64,000 nucleotides of DNA from Ahaetulla prasina (taxonomy: Eukaryota; Chordata; Lepidosauria; Squamata; Colubridae). The position numbers and the translations under genes are program-made. Of the stretch, positions 35,071-45,614 are shown piece after piece. The notes below the pieces were generated by a model, which was given only the letters and a program-made list of their open reading frames with translations, did no database searches and was not told the origin of the DNA. Each line of letters begins with the position of its first letter. Position 1 is the first letter of the stretch. The DNA is taken from positions 366,067,233 through 366,131,232 of the forward strand of contig NC_080539.1 of NCBI RefSeq assembly GCF_028640845.1, given 5' to 3'.

Positions 35071-35497
35071 GTTTAGGTAAGGAAATATCTCTGAAATGGT
35101 AACCCAACAGGGCAGGGGTTATCTAGTTACATTTAAAATGTGTAAACAATATATGGAAATAATGCAAGAGTATCAATAAGGAGAATTGAAATAGCAGCTG
35201 GGACTGAAGCCCCACCCATTTCCTGAATGCATGTAAAAAAAAAGGGGGGCGGGGTTTTGCTTGCACAGATGGCAGCTGCCATTTTGACTTTTTTGACCTT
35301 TCCACCAACACCAACCCTCTCTGTGGATCTGAGCTTTAGACCATAGACCTCTAAAATAAGAGGAGGCCCTCAAAGAAAAAAAAAAATTACAAGTTGTCCT
35401 TGACTTACGACCACAACTGAACCCAAAAGTTCTGTTGCAAAGCAAGACAGTTGTTAAGTGAATTTTGCCCCATTTTACAAACTTTCTTCCCACAGTT

Positions 35498-35672
35498 CAG
35501 AGGTGAAATCTAAAATTTTTCCCTACCGGTTCTGTGGGCGTGTCGTGGTGGGCATGGCAGGGATAGGATACTGCAAAATCTCCATTCCAGCCAGAAGTGG
35601 TATTTACCAGTTCTCCAAACTACTCAAACTTTCCACTACCGGTTCTCCAGAACCTGCTGGATTTCACCCCTG
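35498..35672. mobile_element. Short hAT-type MITE
   Basis: CAGAGGTGAAATC and GGATTTCACCCCTG ends. A perfect 8-bp duplication, ccacagtt, lies at 35490-35497 and 35673-35680. Confidence 0.85.
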
Positions 35673-35849
35673 CCACAGTTGTTAAGTGAATCACTACAGT
35701 CGTTAACATGGTTGTTAAGTGAATCTGGCTTCCCAGTTGACTTTGCTCATCAGAAGGTTGCAAAAAAGATCACATGACCCCAGGACATTGCAATTATCAT
35801 AAATAAGAATCAGTTGCCAAGTGTCTGAATTTTGATCACATGACCAATA

Positions 35850-35850
35850 T

Positions 35851-35885
<35 letters not shown>

Positions 35886-36135
35886 CATTTATATCCCGCC
35901 CTTCTCCGAAGACTCAGGGCGGCTTACAGTGTATAAGGCAATAGTCTCATTCTATTTGTATATTTACAAAGTCAACTTATTGCCCCCCCCCAACAATCTG
36001 GGTCCTCATTTTACCTACCTTATAAAGGATGGAAGGCTGAGTCAACCTTGGGCCTGGTGGGGCTTGAACCTGCAGTAATTGCAGGCTGCTGTGTTCTAAT
36101 AACAGGCTTCTTACAGCCTGAGCCACACCGCGGCA
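35850..36135 (-). mobile_element. tRNA-derived SINE, reverse orientation
   Basis: (ATTT)n, then the reversed L2-like tail 'cccgcccttctccgaagact', body and tRNA-like head ('gaacctgcagtaattgcagg', 'cctgagccac'). Confidence 0.7.
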
Positions 36136-36244
36136 ATAAAAAGCTACAACAGTTGTAAGTGTGAAAAACCATCATCACTTTTTTCATGTGCCGTTGTAAC
36201 TTTGAATGGTCACTAAACGAATGGTTATAAGTAGAAGACCACCT

Positions 36245-37013
36245 CTAGTAGCTTATTTTAAGTCTATTGTTAATACAAAAAACTTACAATTTTAGTTATT
36301 GTATATATTTTATTAGTAGACTGTGGCCCATATGTATGCACAATACATTTTTTTACCCATGCATAGATACAAATAAACAAGTTGCATGGTTTTCACTAAC
36401 GCACACCATCACGTTGTATTCTGATTTTGGCAACAAATCCCATTTTAATTTGTTCCACTCTCCCAGCTTGTTCCTATTTCCCTCCCCCTCGTGTGTCTTT
36501 TTCTGCTTTTTTTTCTTGTGCTTTTTAAAGGATAACTCAAGCATAAAAATATATATCCGAGAAAAGCTACGGATGTCCATTAGGTTTTACAGAATTGTAA
36601 ATGTCCCAGGATTAAGCAACGTTTCCCGTTTAAATAAACACAAGAGTTAAATATATATCTATTATGGCTAGCAATTGCACTGGGCGCTTGACCGCTCATT
36701 CATCAATGCATTAATCTAAAAAAATATCTTTCTCTGTCAACCTTCCAGGGTTTAAGCAGCTTCCGAAAGTTAAAACTGCATGACAAGACAGATTCCCGTT
36801 CATTTATTTTTTTTTTAACAGAGAAGGGGGGAAAAGGAAAAGGCTCGTGACTTGTAAACGTTGCAGGTTTGTTCCTGCAAATCATCAAGAGTTGAGTGAT
36901 GGATTCCCTTCGTTCTTCATTTTGGCACAATATCCTCTCTCCTCTCCCATAAGTAGAAGCCACACTCAAGGACGTTCGCTGGTCTTTCTTTCTGGAGTTA
37001 CCTGATCGAAATA
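36245..37013. other. No recognisable feature
   Basis: AT-rich intronic sequence. The open frames are short and show no known domain. Confidence 0.35.
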
Positions 37014-37394
37014 CAGGTAGTCCTTCATTTAGTGACCGTTTCCGAGTTACAACGGCACTGGAAAAAAGCGACTTACAACCGTTCTTCAGAGTCATGACTT
37101 TTGCATCCTCCCCATGATCACGTAATCAAAAGTCAGATGCTGGGCAAACTGCTACATATTTATGACCGTTGGTGTGTCCCCAAGGTCATGCGACCTTTTG
37201 CGACCTTCTCGCAAGCAAAAACCATGGGGAATCCAGATTCGCTTTCACAACCGGGTTGCTAATTTAACAACTGCCGTGATTCGAGGCAACTGAGGCAAGA
37301 AAGGAGTATAATGGGGCAACACTCACTTAGCAAATGTCTCACTTAACAACAGAAATTTTGGGCTCGATTGTGGTCGTAGGTTGAGGACTACCTG
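37014..37394. mobile_element. Tigger-like MITE with TA target duplication
   Basis: CAGGTAGTCCTTCATTTAG to 'aggttgaggactacctg', flanked by TA on both sides. One of the two copies with the clearest ends. Confidence 0.75.
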
Positions 37395-37589
37395 TATAGG
37401 TAGGTAGTTCTTGACATACAGCCATTCGTTTTTATTTTTCTTTACACTTTTCTCAGCTTTAGAACCTCCATCAGGTAGTTGGGTCATTGCTTAATGCATC
37501 GAAAGTAGGATAATTTAAGCCTGGTCATTTGTGCCCTGAGTGAAAACTTTGGGATAATTTGTTCCAGCTAAATATGAGCCAGCAGTGTG

Positions 37590-38290
37590 CAGTGGCAGCC
37601 AAAAAAACCCAATACAATCCTAAACTGCATTAACAGAGGGATACAATCAAGATCAAGTGACTTACTAATACAACTCTATAAAGACTTAGTAAGACCACAC
37701 CTAGAATACTGCATCTAGTTTTGGTCACCACACTATAAAAAAGATGATGAGACTCTAGAAAAAGGTGCAGAGAGGAGCAACCAGGATGATTAGGGGACTG
37801 GAGGCTAAAACATACTACGAACCAGAGGTCTGAGGAATGCATGCACTGGCTGAGGAATTCTGGGAGTTGAAGTCCAAAAGTCGTAAAGTTGCCACAGTTG
37901 GAGACTCCTGCTATGAACGGTTACAGGAACTGGGCATGGTTAGTCTAGTAAAGAGAAGGACCGGGGGAGGCATGATAGCAGTGTTCCAATATTTAAGGGG
38001 CTGGCACAGAGAGGAAGGAGTCAAGCTATTTTCCAAGGCACCTTTTCAAAGGCCAGACAAGGAATAATGGATGGAAACTGATCAAGGAGAGATTCAACCT
38101 AGAAATGAGAAATTTTTTGACAGAACAATCAACCAAGCTTGTCTTCGGAAGTTGTGGGAGCTTCATCACTGGAGGCTTTCAAGAAGAGATTGGACTGCCA
38201 TTTGTCAGAAATGGTGTAGGGTCTCCTGCTTAGGTGAGGGGTTGGACTAGATGACCTAGAAGGTCCCTTCTAAACTCTGTTAATTTATAT
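37590..38290 (+). mobile_element. CR1 LINE 3' region, interrupted
   Basis: CR1 sense sequence ('ttttggtcaccacactata', 'gaggctaaaacatac', 'gaaggtcccttctaaactc') is split at about 37820-37908 by an arm of the palindromic MITE. Confidence 0.65.
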
Positions 38291-38329
38291 ATGTTCAATG
38301 ATCCAGCAGTTTGTTTTCTTAGCTGCCAA

Positions 38330-38465
38330 TGACAATGACAAAATTTCCATTGCAAAGCAAAACAGTTGTTAGGTGAAGTTGACCGTTATGACTTTATGAC
38401 CATTTTGACACAGCTATTAAGTGAATCACAACAACTGTTAAGTTAGCAACGTGGTTGCTAAGCTT
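38330..38465. mobile_element. Tigger-like MITE fragment
   Basis: Contains 'gcaaaacagttgttaggtga' and 'aacaactgttaagttag'. Confidence 0.4.
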
Positions 38466-39614
38466 CTCTTTACAATCCCAAATAATGTAAGCAGAATTGA
38501 GATTATTGCTGTTATCAGTTGAGAATCTGCAACTGAACTGTGGGCAAAGTTGAGAAAATTCAGCCTAAATATTTAGCATTTTCTAGGAAATTTTATTACT
38601 CTTTCATATAAATGCTTAGCGGTGGGTTTTTCCCCCTTACCTTTCCTCACTTCTCTTTCCCCTTTTTTCCTCCACTGCTTTTCTATTTACTTTGTATTTT
38701 GTACTTTATAATACTTTATAACTCAGTAAAAATGTTAAACATGAGAGTAAGGAAAATCAAATAATTTCAATTACTTTTATCAAATTTTCATGGCTAGTTT
38801 CTCCTCCAGACGCTTAAAGCACCCATAGTAAGCAATCTAATAAAATCCAGCCTCTTGAAAACTTTCTGGCAACTTGTTAAGAGTAATTTAGTTTTCCAAT
38901 GTCACTTAATACCTGGCCATTAAATATTGGGGTTATTTTTTTAAAAAAAGCTATAAAATATATTGCCAGGCTTAATCTGGAGGCATAAATATTCAATTTC
39001 TCAGACTTGTTTTTGCTTTCTGCAATTCCGCCGCGTCTTCTTCCTTTTCTCTCCAGCTTGAACTCTTTATGCCCTTCCCTTTTCAAAATACGTGTTCTGC
39101 TCTGCATCTATATAGAATAAGACAAGTCCAGTTGTTTAAAGAGGGGGAGAAATGGCTTTTTTGGAACCCCATCAGCTGATTACAATCAGCTGCCTGTTCA
39201 GAAAACCGAGTTTGTGAAGTTTTGAGAGTTTGCTGTAAAGGGATCCTGTCTATACATCCATTTGGTTCTGGAGGGATGCCAGTGCTAAACCCTGAAATTC
39301 GGTCTGCATCATTATGTACAACCGGCAAACTTCGCGGTCTTTGGGGGGGCCCTATTGGAAAGCAGACATAAACTTGACCTCCCTTGGGTATTGTAATTGT
39401 TGGGTTGGATTTCATTATGTAGCAATTCTTCAGTTGGTTCCATCACCCAGGACACCCCTTTCTCCATAAGATGCTTTGGGCATTTCCCAGGACCGTATAT
39501 AAAAATGTGAGATTGTGTTTTAGAGACACAATGTTTTAGAAAGAGGACAACGTAATTCTCTCTTGTCTTTTGCCTGCGACTAAACTGGCAGCTGAGTGGG
39601 TAACTTAAGAAGGA
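38466..39614. other. No recognisable gene
   Basis: More than 1 kb with no supported gene. A minus-strand frame of 110 codons near 39083-39415 has no domain I recognise. Confidence 0.35.
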
Positions 39615-40180
39615 AATAGAATAGAATAGAATAGAATTTTTATTGGCCAAGTGTGATTGGACACACAAGGAATTTGTCTTGGTGCATATGCTCTCAGTGT
39701 ACATAAAAGAAAAGATACGTTCCTCAAGGTACAACATTTACAACACAATTGATGGTCAATATATCAATATAAATCATAAGGATTGTCAGCAACAAAGTTA
39801 CAGTCATACAGTCATAAGTTGAAAGAGATTGGTGATGGGAACAATGAGAAGATTAATAGTAGTGCAGATTCAGTAAATAGTTTGACAGTGTTGAGGGAAT
39901 TATTTGTTTAGCAGAGTGATGGCCTTCGAGAAAAAACTGTTCTTGTGTCTAGTTGTTCTGGTGTGCAGTGCTCTATAGCGTCGTTTTGAGGGTAGGAGTT
40001 GAAACAGTTTATGTCCTGGATGTGAGGGAACTGTAAATATTTTCACGGCCCTCTTCTTGATTCGTGCAGTATACAGGTCCTCAATGGAAGGCAGGTTCGT
40101 AGCAATTATTTTTTCTGCAGTTCTAATGATCCTCTGAAGTCTGTGTCTTTCTTGTTGGGTTGCGGATAGGAATAGGAATA
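39615..40180 (-). mobile_element. LINE 3' region with (AATAG)n end (Snake1/CR1-L3-like)
   Basis: On the minus strand, coding remnants read ATNLPSIEDLYTARIKKR...HPGHKLFQLLPSKRRYRALHT...RHKNSFFSKAI. The 3' end 'cacttggccaataaaa' joins directly to (ATTCT)n. The near-identical copy at 41995-42635 has the same structure. The family name is from memory of reported snake LINEs that seed AATAG repeats. Confidence 0.65.
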
Positions 40181-40287
40181 GTGTATGAAATTGTGTTTTT
40201 CTCTTTCACATTTAACTAATTTCTGGATTTAAAAAAACATCTAGCTTCGTGAGATTTGCTGAATGTAACCACTTGTTTCTCAACCTC

Positions 40288-40415
40288 TGCCACTTTAAGA
40301 TGTGTGGACTTCAATTCCCAGAATTCCCCAACCAGCCCTGGGGACAGAAGATGATGATGGCTGAAGACTTCTGGGAGTTGAAGTCCACACAAGTTGCCAT
40401 TGTTGAGAAACATTG
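40288..40415. mobile_element. Palindromic hAT-like MITE
   Basis: The arms 'ttctcaacctctgccacttt' and 'aagttgccattgttgagaaa' flank a partly asymmetric centre. Confidence 0.6.
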
Positions 40416-40543
40416 TTAGGGTGGTTTACTTGGTGCTGCCTTTGGGAACATAGTGAAAACCGTTCTTTGCTGAAGGGAATGGGGGAATGTTTTGAAAAAG
40501 AATTTTTAGTAGGTCATTCTTTACACTATATTATTTATTGCAT

Positions 40544-40645
40544 TTCTGATTTGATTTAGGAAACCGGACAGTGTCCAAAATGCGAAAATGGCAGCAGCAA
40601 TTCTGCAGATCTCCTCTTCAGATCCATTCTATACTATATAATCTT
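40544..40645 (+). repeat. Source copy of an exact 102-bp duplication
   Basis: Identical base for base to 41132-41233, which lies 588 bp downstream inside a CR1 copy. No target duplications or terminal repeats border it. Confidence 0.85.
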
Positions 40646-40984
40646 TTGTGTGATGCTGATATATTGTGACAAATAAAATAAATAAATAAATAAAATAAAT
40701 AAATAAATTCTTCCCCGCAGAGATACACTTAATAATATGAGAACATAAATACAATACAATACCTGCCTCTTGTAACATTTCTTAAATTGCCTTCAGGGAA
40801 AACTCTATGGAATCAATACTAAATTACATTTCTCGGCTACTTTTAACAAACCCAAACAATTAATTTAGCTCCTGTTCTTTGCCTGACTGATATCAGATGT
40901 TTGGGGTTGAATTCTGATTTCTTTCAATTAAAGGATGGAAGGAGGGATGGAGGGATGCATAAATGTTGCAGCGACCCTGAATTT

Positions 40985-41300
40985 ATTTCTACAACTAGTG
41001 GAAAGGAGAAATTTTCTGACAATAAAAGCAATTAATCAGCGGAATAGCTTGCCTCCTGAGGTTGTAGGTGTTCCATCACTGGAGCTTTTCAAAAATAGAC
41101 TGGACAATCATTTGACTGTGATATTATACTATTCTGATTTGATTTAGGAAACCGGACAGTGTCCAAAATGCGAAAATGGCAGCAGCAATTCTGCAGATCT
41201 CCTCTTCAGATCCATTCTATACTATATAATCTTATATATACTCCTATCTTGAGCAGGGGGTTGGATTAGAAGACCCTAGTGGTCCCTTCCAGACCTATGA
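40985..41300 (+). mobile_element. CR1 LINE 3' end disrupted by a templated insertion
   Basis: CR1 text up to about 41118 ('ctggacaatcatttgactg') is broken by 41132-41233 and resumes at about 41250 ('cttgagcagggggttgg'). A second short CR1 end follows at 41425-41560. Confidence 0.65.
41132..41233 (+). repeat. Inserted copy of the exact 102-bp duplication
   Basis: 102 of 102 bases are identical to 40544-40645. It interrupts CR1, so this is the derived copy. Confidence 0.85.
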
Positions 41301-41424
41301 GGTGGTAATCAATGAGGTAAACTAGGTCTTGGGTCAAGTCCATCTTTAACTATAGAATCTCCCTGTGTAATTCTGAACCATTCATAGTTTTCTAAGGTCA
41401 TCTACAGTATCTCAACCAGTTGTT

Positions 41425-41560
41425 ATTATCACTGAGCTTCATCACTGGAAACTTTCAAGAAGAGACTGGACTGCCTTCTGTCAGAAACGGTCTAGGATCT
41501 CCTGCTTGGTGGGGGGTTGGACTAGATGATCTATAAAGTCCCTTCCAACTCTGTTAATAT
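41425..41560 (+). mobile_element. CR1 LINE 3' end fragment
   Basis: From 'gcttcatcactggaaactt' to 'cccttccaactctgttaa'. Confidence 0.6.
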
Positions 41561-41869
41561 GTAATCTGTTAATCTCTTATAAGGATAAAGTAAAAAGAGA
41601 TCCTCAGGAAAACTTCGCTTTGCTCTCTTTGAGTAGAAGCAGAGTAGACGATCGATAAATAAGAAGGAAGACTATTTTGGCTAAGTTAAGATAAGAACTA
41701 AGTTGACTTGAATTTAAAATGAAGTGCAGAACATTTCCAATGCAGAATAACTCCAGGTAGGCTGGCGTGGATCTGGTTTCAATTTGTCTCACCGGGTCGT
41801 GAATTTTAAAGTGCACTTGGAGTAAATGGACTTTTGAGAGGATGACATCTTCAAAAGGAGAATATATTT
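41561..41869. other. No recognisable feature
   Basis: Intronic non-coding sequence. Nothing supported. Confidence 0.35.
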
Positions 41870-42790
41870 ATTTTATTTATTTTATTTATTTATTTATTTT
41901 GTCACAACAGTATATATAAGCATAAGCATGAAAGTAACTATATAATATATAAGCATATATATATAAGCATAAGTATGCAATAACTATATTGATAGAATAG
42001 AATAGAATAGAATAGAATAGAATAGAATAGAATAGAATAGAATAGAATAGAATTTTTTATTGGCCAAGTGTGATTGGACACACAAGAATTTGTCTTGATG
42101 CATATGCTCTCAGTGTACATAAAAGAAAAGATACGTTCCTCAAGGTACAACATTTGCAACACAATTGATGGTCACTATATCAATATAAATCATAAGGATT
42201 GCCAGCAACAAAGTTACAGTCATACAGTCATAAGTGGAAAGAGATTGGTGATGGGAACGATGAGAAGATTAATAGTAGTGCAGATTCAGTAAATAGTTTG
42301 ACAGTGTTGAGGGAATTATTTGTTTAGCAGAGTGATGGCCTTCGGGAAAAAACTGTTCTTGTGTCTAGTTGTTCTGGTGTGCAGTGCTCTATAGTGTCGT
42401 TTTGAGGGTAGGAGTTGAAACAGTTTATGTCCTGGATGTGAGGGATCTGTAATATTTTCACGGTCCTCTTCTTGATTCGTGCAGTATACAGGTCCTCAAT
42501 GGAAGGCAGATTGGTAGCCATTATTTTTTCTGCAGTTCTAATTATCTTCTGAAGTCTGTGTCTTTCTTGTTGGGTTGCAGAACCGAACCAGACAGTTATA
42601 GAGGTGCAAATGACAGACTCAATAATTCCTCTGTATTGGATATAATGAAAGAAAACAATAGGACAGGAACAGTAGGCACGTTTGTGCTCTTATGCATGCC
42701 CCTTACGGACCTCTTAGGAATGGGGTGAGGTCAATAGTAGACAGTTTTTGGTTAAAGCTTTGGGGATTTTGAGAAGAGACCTAGAACTTG
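41870..42790. mobile_element. Unnamed family X element split by a LINE
   Basis: The left part (to about 41994) and right part (from about 42636, 'aacaataggacaggaacagt') match the contiguous copy at 17975-18145. The LINE at 41995-42635 therefore inserted into it. Confidence 0.6.
41995..42635 (-). mobile_element. LINE 3' region with (AATAG)n end, nested (Snake1/CR1-L3-like)
   Basis: It begins with about 11 AATAG units (41995-42052). It then follows 'ttggccaagtgtgattggac' through to 'gaaccgaaccagacagttat', and is highly similar to 39615-40180. It is a terminal fragment only. Confidence 0.7.
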
Positions 42791-43270
42791 AAGATAGTCT
42801 TTTCTGAAATAGGAGCAGTGTCTCTTGTTTGTCTCATCCAGGTACAGGGCACTTCCATAGAACAATACTAGAATTCTAGAATGCACTCTGTTCAGAAGCA
42901 TTGACCTTTCAGATCCATCTTCTGCTAAACACTTGACAGAACCCACCCAGCAAGGCTTACTGCCTTTCAAAAATCCTACAATGGAAGTGGAGCCCAAATT
43001 ACATCATAATGTCTGAACAACACCCCCCCGCCCCCAGGAAAAAGAGTGTTTGGAGTGACACCTAGTGGTGGCTGTCCACAGAAAACCTGCATCACAAAGA
43101 GGTTGGAGACCTTGATAACTACAGCCTGCATTAAGCTTGGAGAAGGAATCTGGCTGTTTCAATCCCAGGGAAGATCCATCGCTTGTTCATTTTTAAGGAT
43201 CATAAATCCAGTTTTGCTGGGAAAATGACAAGATGCATTTATTTATTTTATTGACACTTTGTTGGTCATC
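42791..43270. other. No recognisable feature
   Basis: Intronic non-coding sequence. Nothing supported. Confidence 0.35.
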
Positions 43271-43278
43271 ATTTAAGG

Positions 43279-43307
43279 CAGGGATGACCAACCTTGGCAA
43301 CTTTAAG

Positions 43308-43377
<70 letters not shown>

Positions 43378-44022
43378 GAGTTGGAAGGGACCTTGAAGGT
43401 CTTCTAGTCCAACCCCCTGCCCAGGCAGGAAACCCTACACCATTTCAGACAAATGGTTATCCAACATTTTCTTTAAAACTTCCAGTGTTGGAGCATTCAC
43501 AACTTCTGCAGGCAAGTCGTTCCACTGATTGATCGTTCTAACTGTCAGGAAATTTCTCCTTAGTTCTAAGTTGCTTCTCTCCTTGATTAGTTTCCACCCA
43601 TTGCTTCTTGTTCTGGTGCTTTGGAGAACAGCTTGACTCCCTCTTCTTTGTGGCAGCCCCTGAGATATTGGAACACTGCTATCATGTCTCCCTTAGTCCT
43701 TCTTTTCATTAAACTAGCCATACCGAGTTCCTGCAACCGTTCTTCATATGTTTTAGCCTCCAGTCCCCTAATCCTCTTTGTTGCTCTTCTCTGCACTCTT
43801 TCTAGAATCTCCACGTTTTTTTTACATCGAGGCGACCAAAACTGAATGCAATATTCCAAATGTTGCCTTACCAAGGCATTATAAAGTGGTATTAACACTT
43901 CACGTGATCTTGGTTCTATCCCTCTGTTTATGCAGCCCAGAACTGTGTTGGCATAGCTGGCTAGGGAATTCTGAGAGTTGAAGTCCACAAGTCTTAAAAG
44001 TAGCTTAGGTTGGACACCTCTG
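43279..44022. mobile_element. Palindromic hAT-like MITE split by a CR1 insertion
   Basis: The outer ends cagggatgacc and ggacacctctg are flanked by a perfect 8-bp duplication, atttaagg (43271-43278 and 44023-44030). The CR1 at 43309-43950 lies between the arms. Confidence 0.8.
43309..43950 (-). mobile_element. CR1 LINE 3' region with (AAT)n(AAC)n tail
   Basis: A trinucleotide array of about 70 bp caps 'gagttggaagggaccttga'. The minus-strand frame 43587-43988 reads [19 protein letters not shown]...HLEYCIQFWSPRCKKNVE, the CR1 RT C-terminus. Confidence 0.8.
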
Positions 44023-44069
44023 ATTTAAGGGAAAGGCAACAGCGTCATTGATTGTTGACATCCTAAAAT

Positions 44070-44345
44070 AAGAAGCAACTTAGAACTAAGAAGAAATTTC
44101 CTGACAGTTAGAACAATTAATGAGTGGAACAATTTGTCTCCAGAAATTGTGGGTGCTCCAACACTGGAAGTTTTTAAGAAGTGATTAGACAACCATTGTC
44201 TGAAATGGTATAGCGTTTCCTGCCTGAGCAGGGGGTTGGACTAGAAGACCTCCAAGGTCCCTTCCAACTCTGTTATTCTATTCTATTCTATTCTATTCTA
44301 TTCTATTCTATTCTATTCTATTCTATTCTATTCTATTCTATCCCA
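44070..44345 (+). mobile_element. CR1 LINE 3' end with (ATTCT)n tail
   Basis: The terminal 'cttccaactctgttattcta' expands directly into about 12 ATTCT units (44275-44340), then (CCCAT)n. Confidence 0.8.
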
Positions 44346-44469
44346 TCCCATCCCATCCCATCCCATTCTAATTCAAACAACAACAACAACATTGAACACT
44401 GCTTATATAAATACAAATAAAGGACAGGATTACAAAAAAGGAAGGCTGGGTTCAGTTGCTGCTGATTTA

Positions 44470-44615
44470 GAGCAGTGTTTCTCAACCTTGGCAACTTGAA
44501 AATGGGTGGACTTCAACTTCCGGAATTGATAGAAGTTGCTGGGGAATTCTGAGAGTTCATGGTGTCTGGGGAATTCTGGGAATTGAAGTCCACCCATCTT
44601 AAAGCGCCAAGGTTA
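44470..44615. mobile_element. Palindromic hAT-like MITE
   Basis: 'cagtgtttctcaaccttgg' faces 'cttaaagcgccaaggttaaa', with an internal direct repeat of 'ggggaattct'. Confidence 0.6.
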
Positions 44616-44988
44616 AAAAAAAATACCCGTTCACTACCCCAACAATAGGGCATCAAAATGATTATTTAGCTTTGGAAGACTATAGTAGAAGCGGATTTCC
44701 CCATAAGATAAATCCAAGGGTGGCCATGGGACCAAGACATTTGTGCATAATAAACTTGTTAGTTTTTATGTTATGCAAATCTCCAGATCACTTTTTCTTA
44801 ATTGTGGCAACTGTCAACATTCCGACAGATGAACCCAACCAAAGCAAACATGGCCAAGACGATCCAATCTCTTAATGCAAAACTTCATTGAGTATATCAT
44901 TTCAGCACAGATGAGGGCAAAACCAAATTTAACTAATTCCCACGCAAACCCTCATAATTAGAGTATAGATTCTCCTTCCCCCTATTAG
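44616..44988. other. No recognisable feature
   Basis: Non-coding sequence bordering the LTR retrotransposon. Confidence 0.35.
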
Positions 44989-44993
44989 ACCAG

Positions 44994-45210
44994 TGCTTCA
45001 TTCAAAGAATGAAGAAGGAATGGAGGCTTGACGGTTAGCAAAAATCCTTTATTAACAACAAACTAACAGCGAGTAAAAATAGGGCAATATTCCCGAACAA
45101 ACCAACTTCACACACAGCTGCTACTTATATAGCAGCTATCACCTGTTGGCCAATGATGGCCACTCATTTATAAGCCAATAGGCAACGATTCTCTAGCCTC
45201 ATACGCTGCA
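44994..45210 (-). repeat. 3' LTR of the Ty3/gypsy element
   Basis: 217 bp; on the + strand it starts TGCTTCATTC and ends ATACGCTGCA. It differs from the 5' LTR only at one G/A (45187). A 'ttatatagcagc' TATA-like motif lies inside. Confidence 0.9.
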
Positions 45211-45614
45211 CTCCTCCCCCCATGGATGGCACATGCATAATCCTGCAAGTATGCAGGGCGCCGACGCAATCGTCCCGATCGACGCAGTTCAGGGCTTCCA
45301 GCAGGTTGAACAGAAGGAGGTAGCTCTGGAACCGCAGGAACAACCGGGACCGATGAAGGCGATACCGCAGGAGGGCTGGAAGGCGGCACTGCAGGAGGAC
45401 TGGAGGGCGGCACCCCAGAAGGGCTAGCCGACGGAAGTGTTGAACCATCCGATAAAGTAGCCATCGGAAACTTTGGTTGTAGTGAGACATCGAAATTACC
45501 GACCGGCTGAAGAGTAGGAACCGAAAGTAATCCATCAGGAGTCCTGCCAGGCAAATCTTGGGAATTGCAGGGCAATAAATTTACATCCCGAATCTGGTCC
45601 ACATGACGCCGCCA
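45168..45614 (-). pseudogene. Integrase C-terminal tail in a shifted frame
   Basis: Downstream of the main pol frame, a different frame carries a Pro/Ser-rich linker (PPSSPPAVPPSSPPAV) and the typical gypsy integrase tail (RRSGRLRRRPAYLQDY). It crosses the PPT and stops at 45168, about 40 bases inside the LTR. The main frame instead ends at 45535 with unrelated residues, so a frameshift near 45612 separates them. Confidence 0.7.
45211..45222 (-). other. Polypurine tract
   Basis: On the minus strand, a G-run followed by GAGGAG directly abuts the 3' LTR. This is the expected second-strand priming site. Confidence 0.8.

Larger units (their letters stand above)
35390..36244. mobile_element. Tigger-like MITE carrying two nested insertions
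   Basis: Starts 'caagttgtccttgacttacg' and ends 'ataagtagaagaccacct'. It is interrupted by the hAT MITE 35498-35672 and by a SINE with an (ATTT)n tail (35850-36135). Confidence 0.6.

Noticed and set aside
43193..43375. Poly-Leu or poly-Asn open frames
   Set aside because: Translation of the (AAT)n(AAC)n microsatellite at a CR1 tail.
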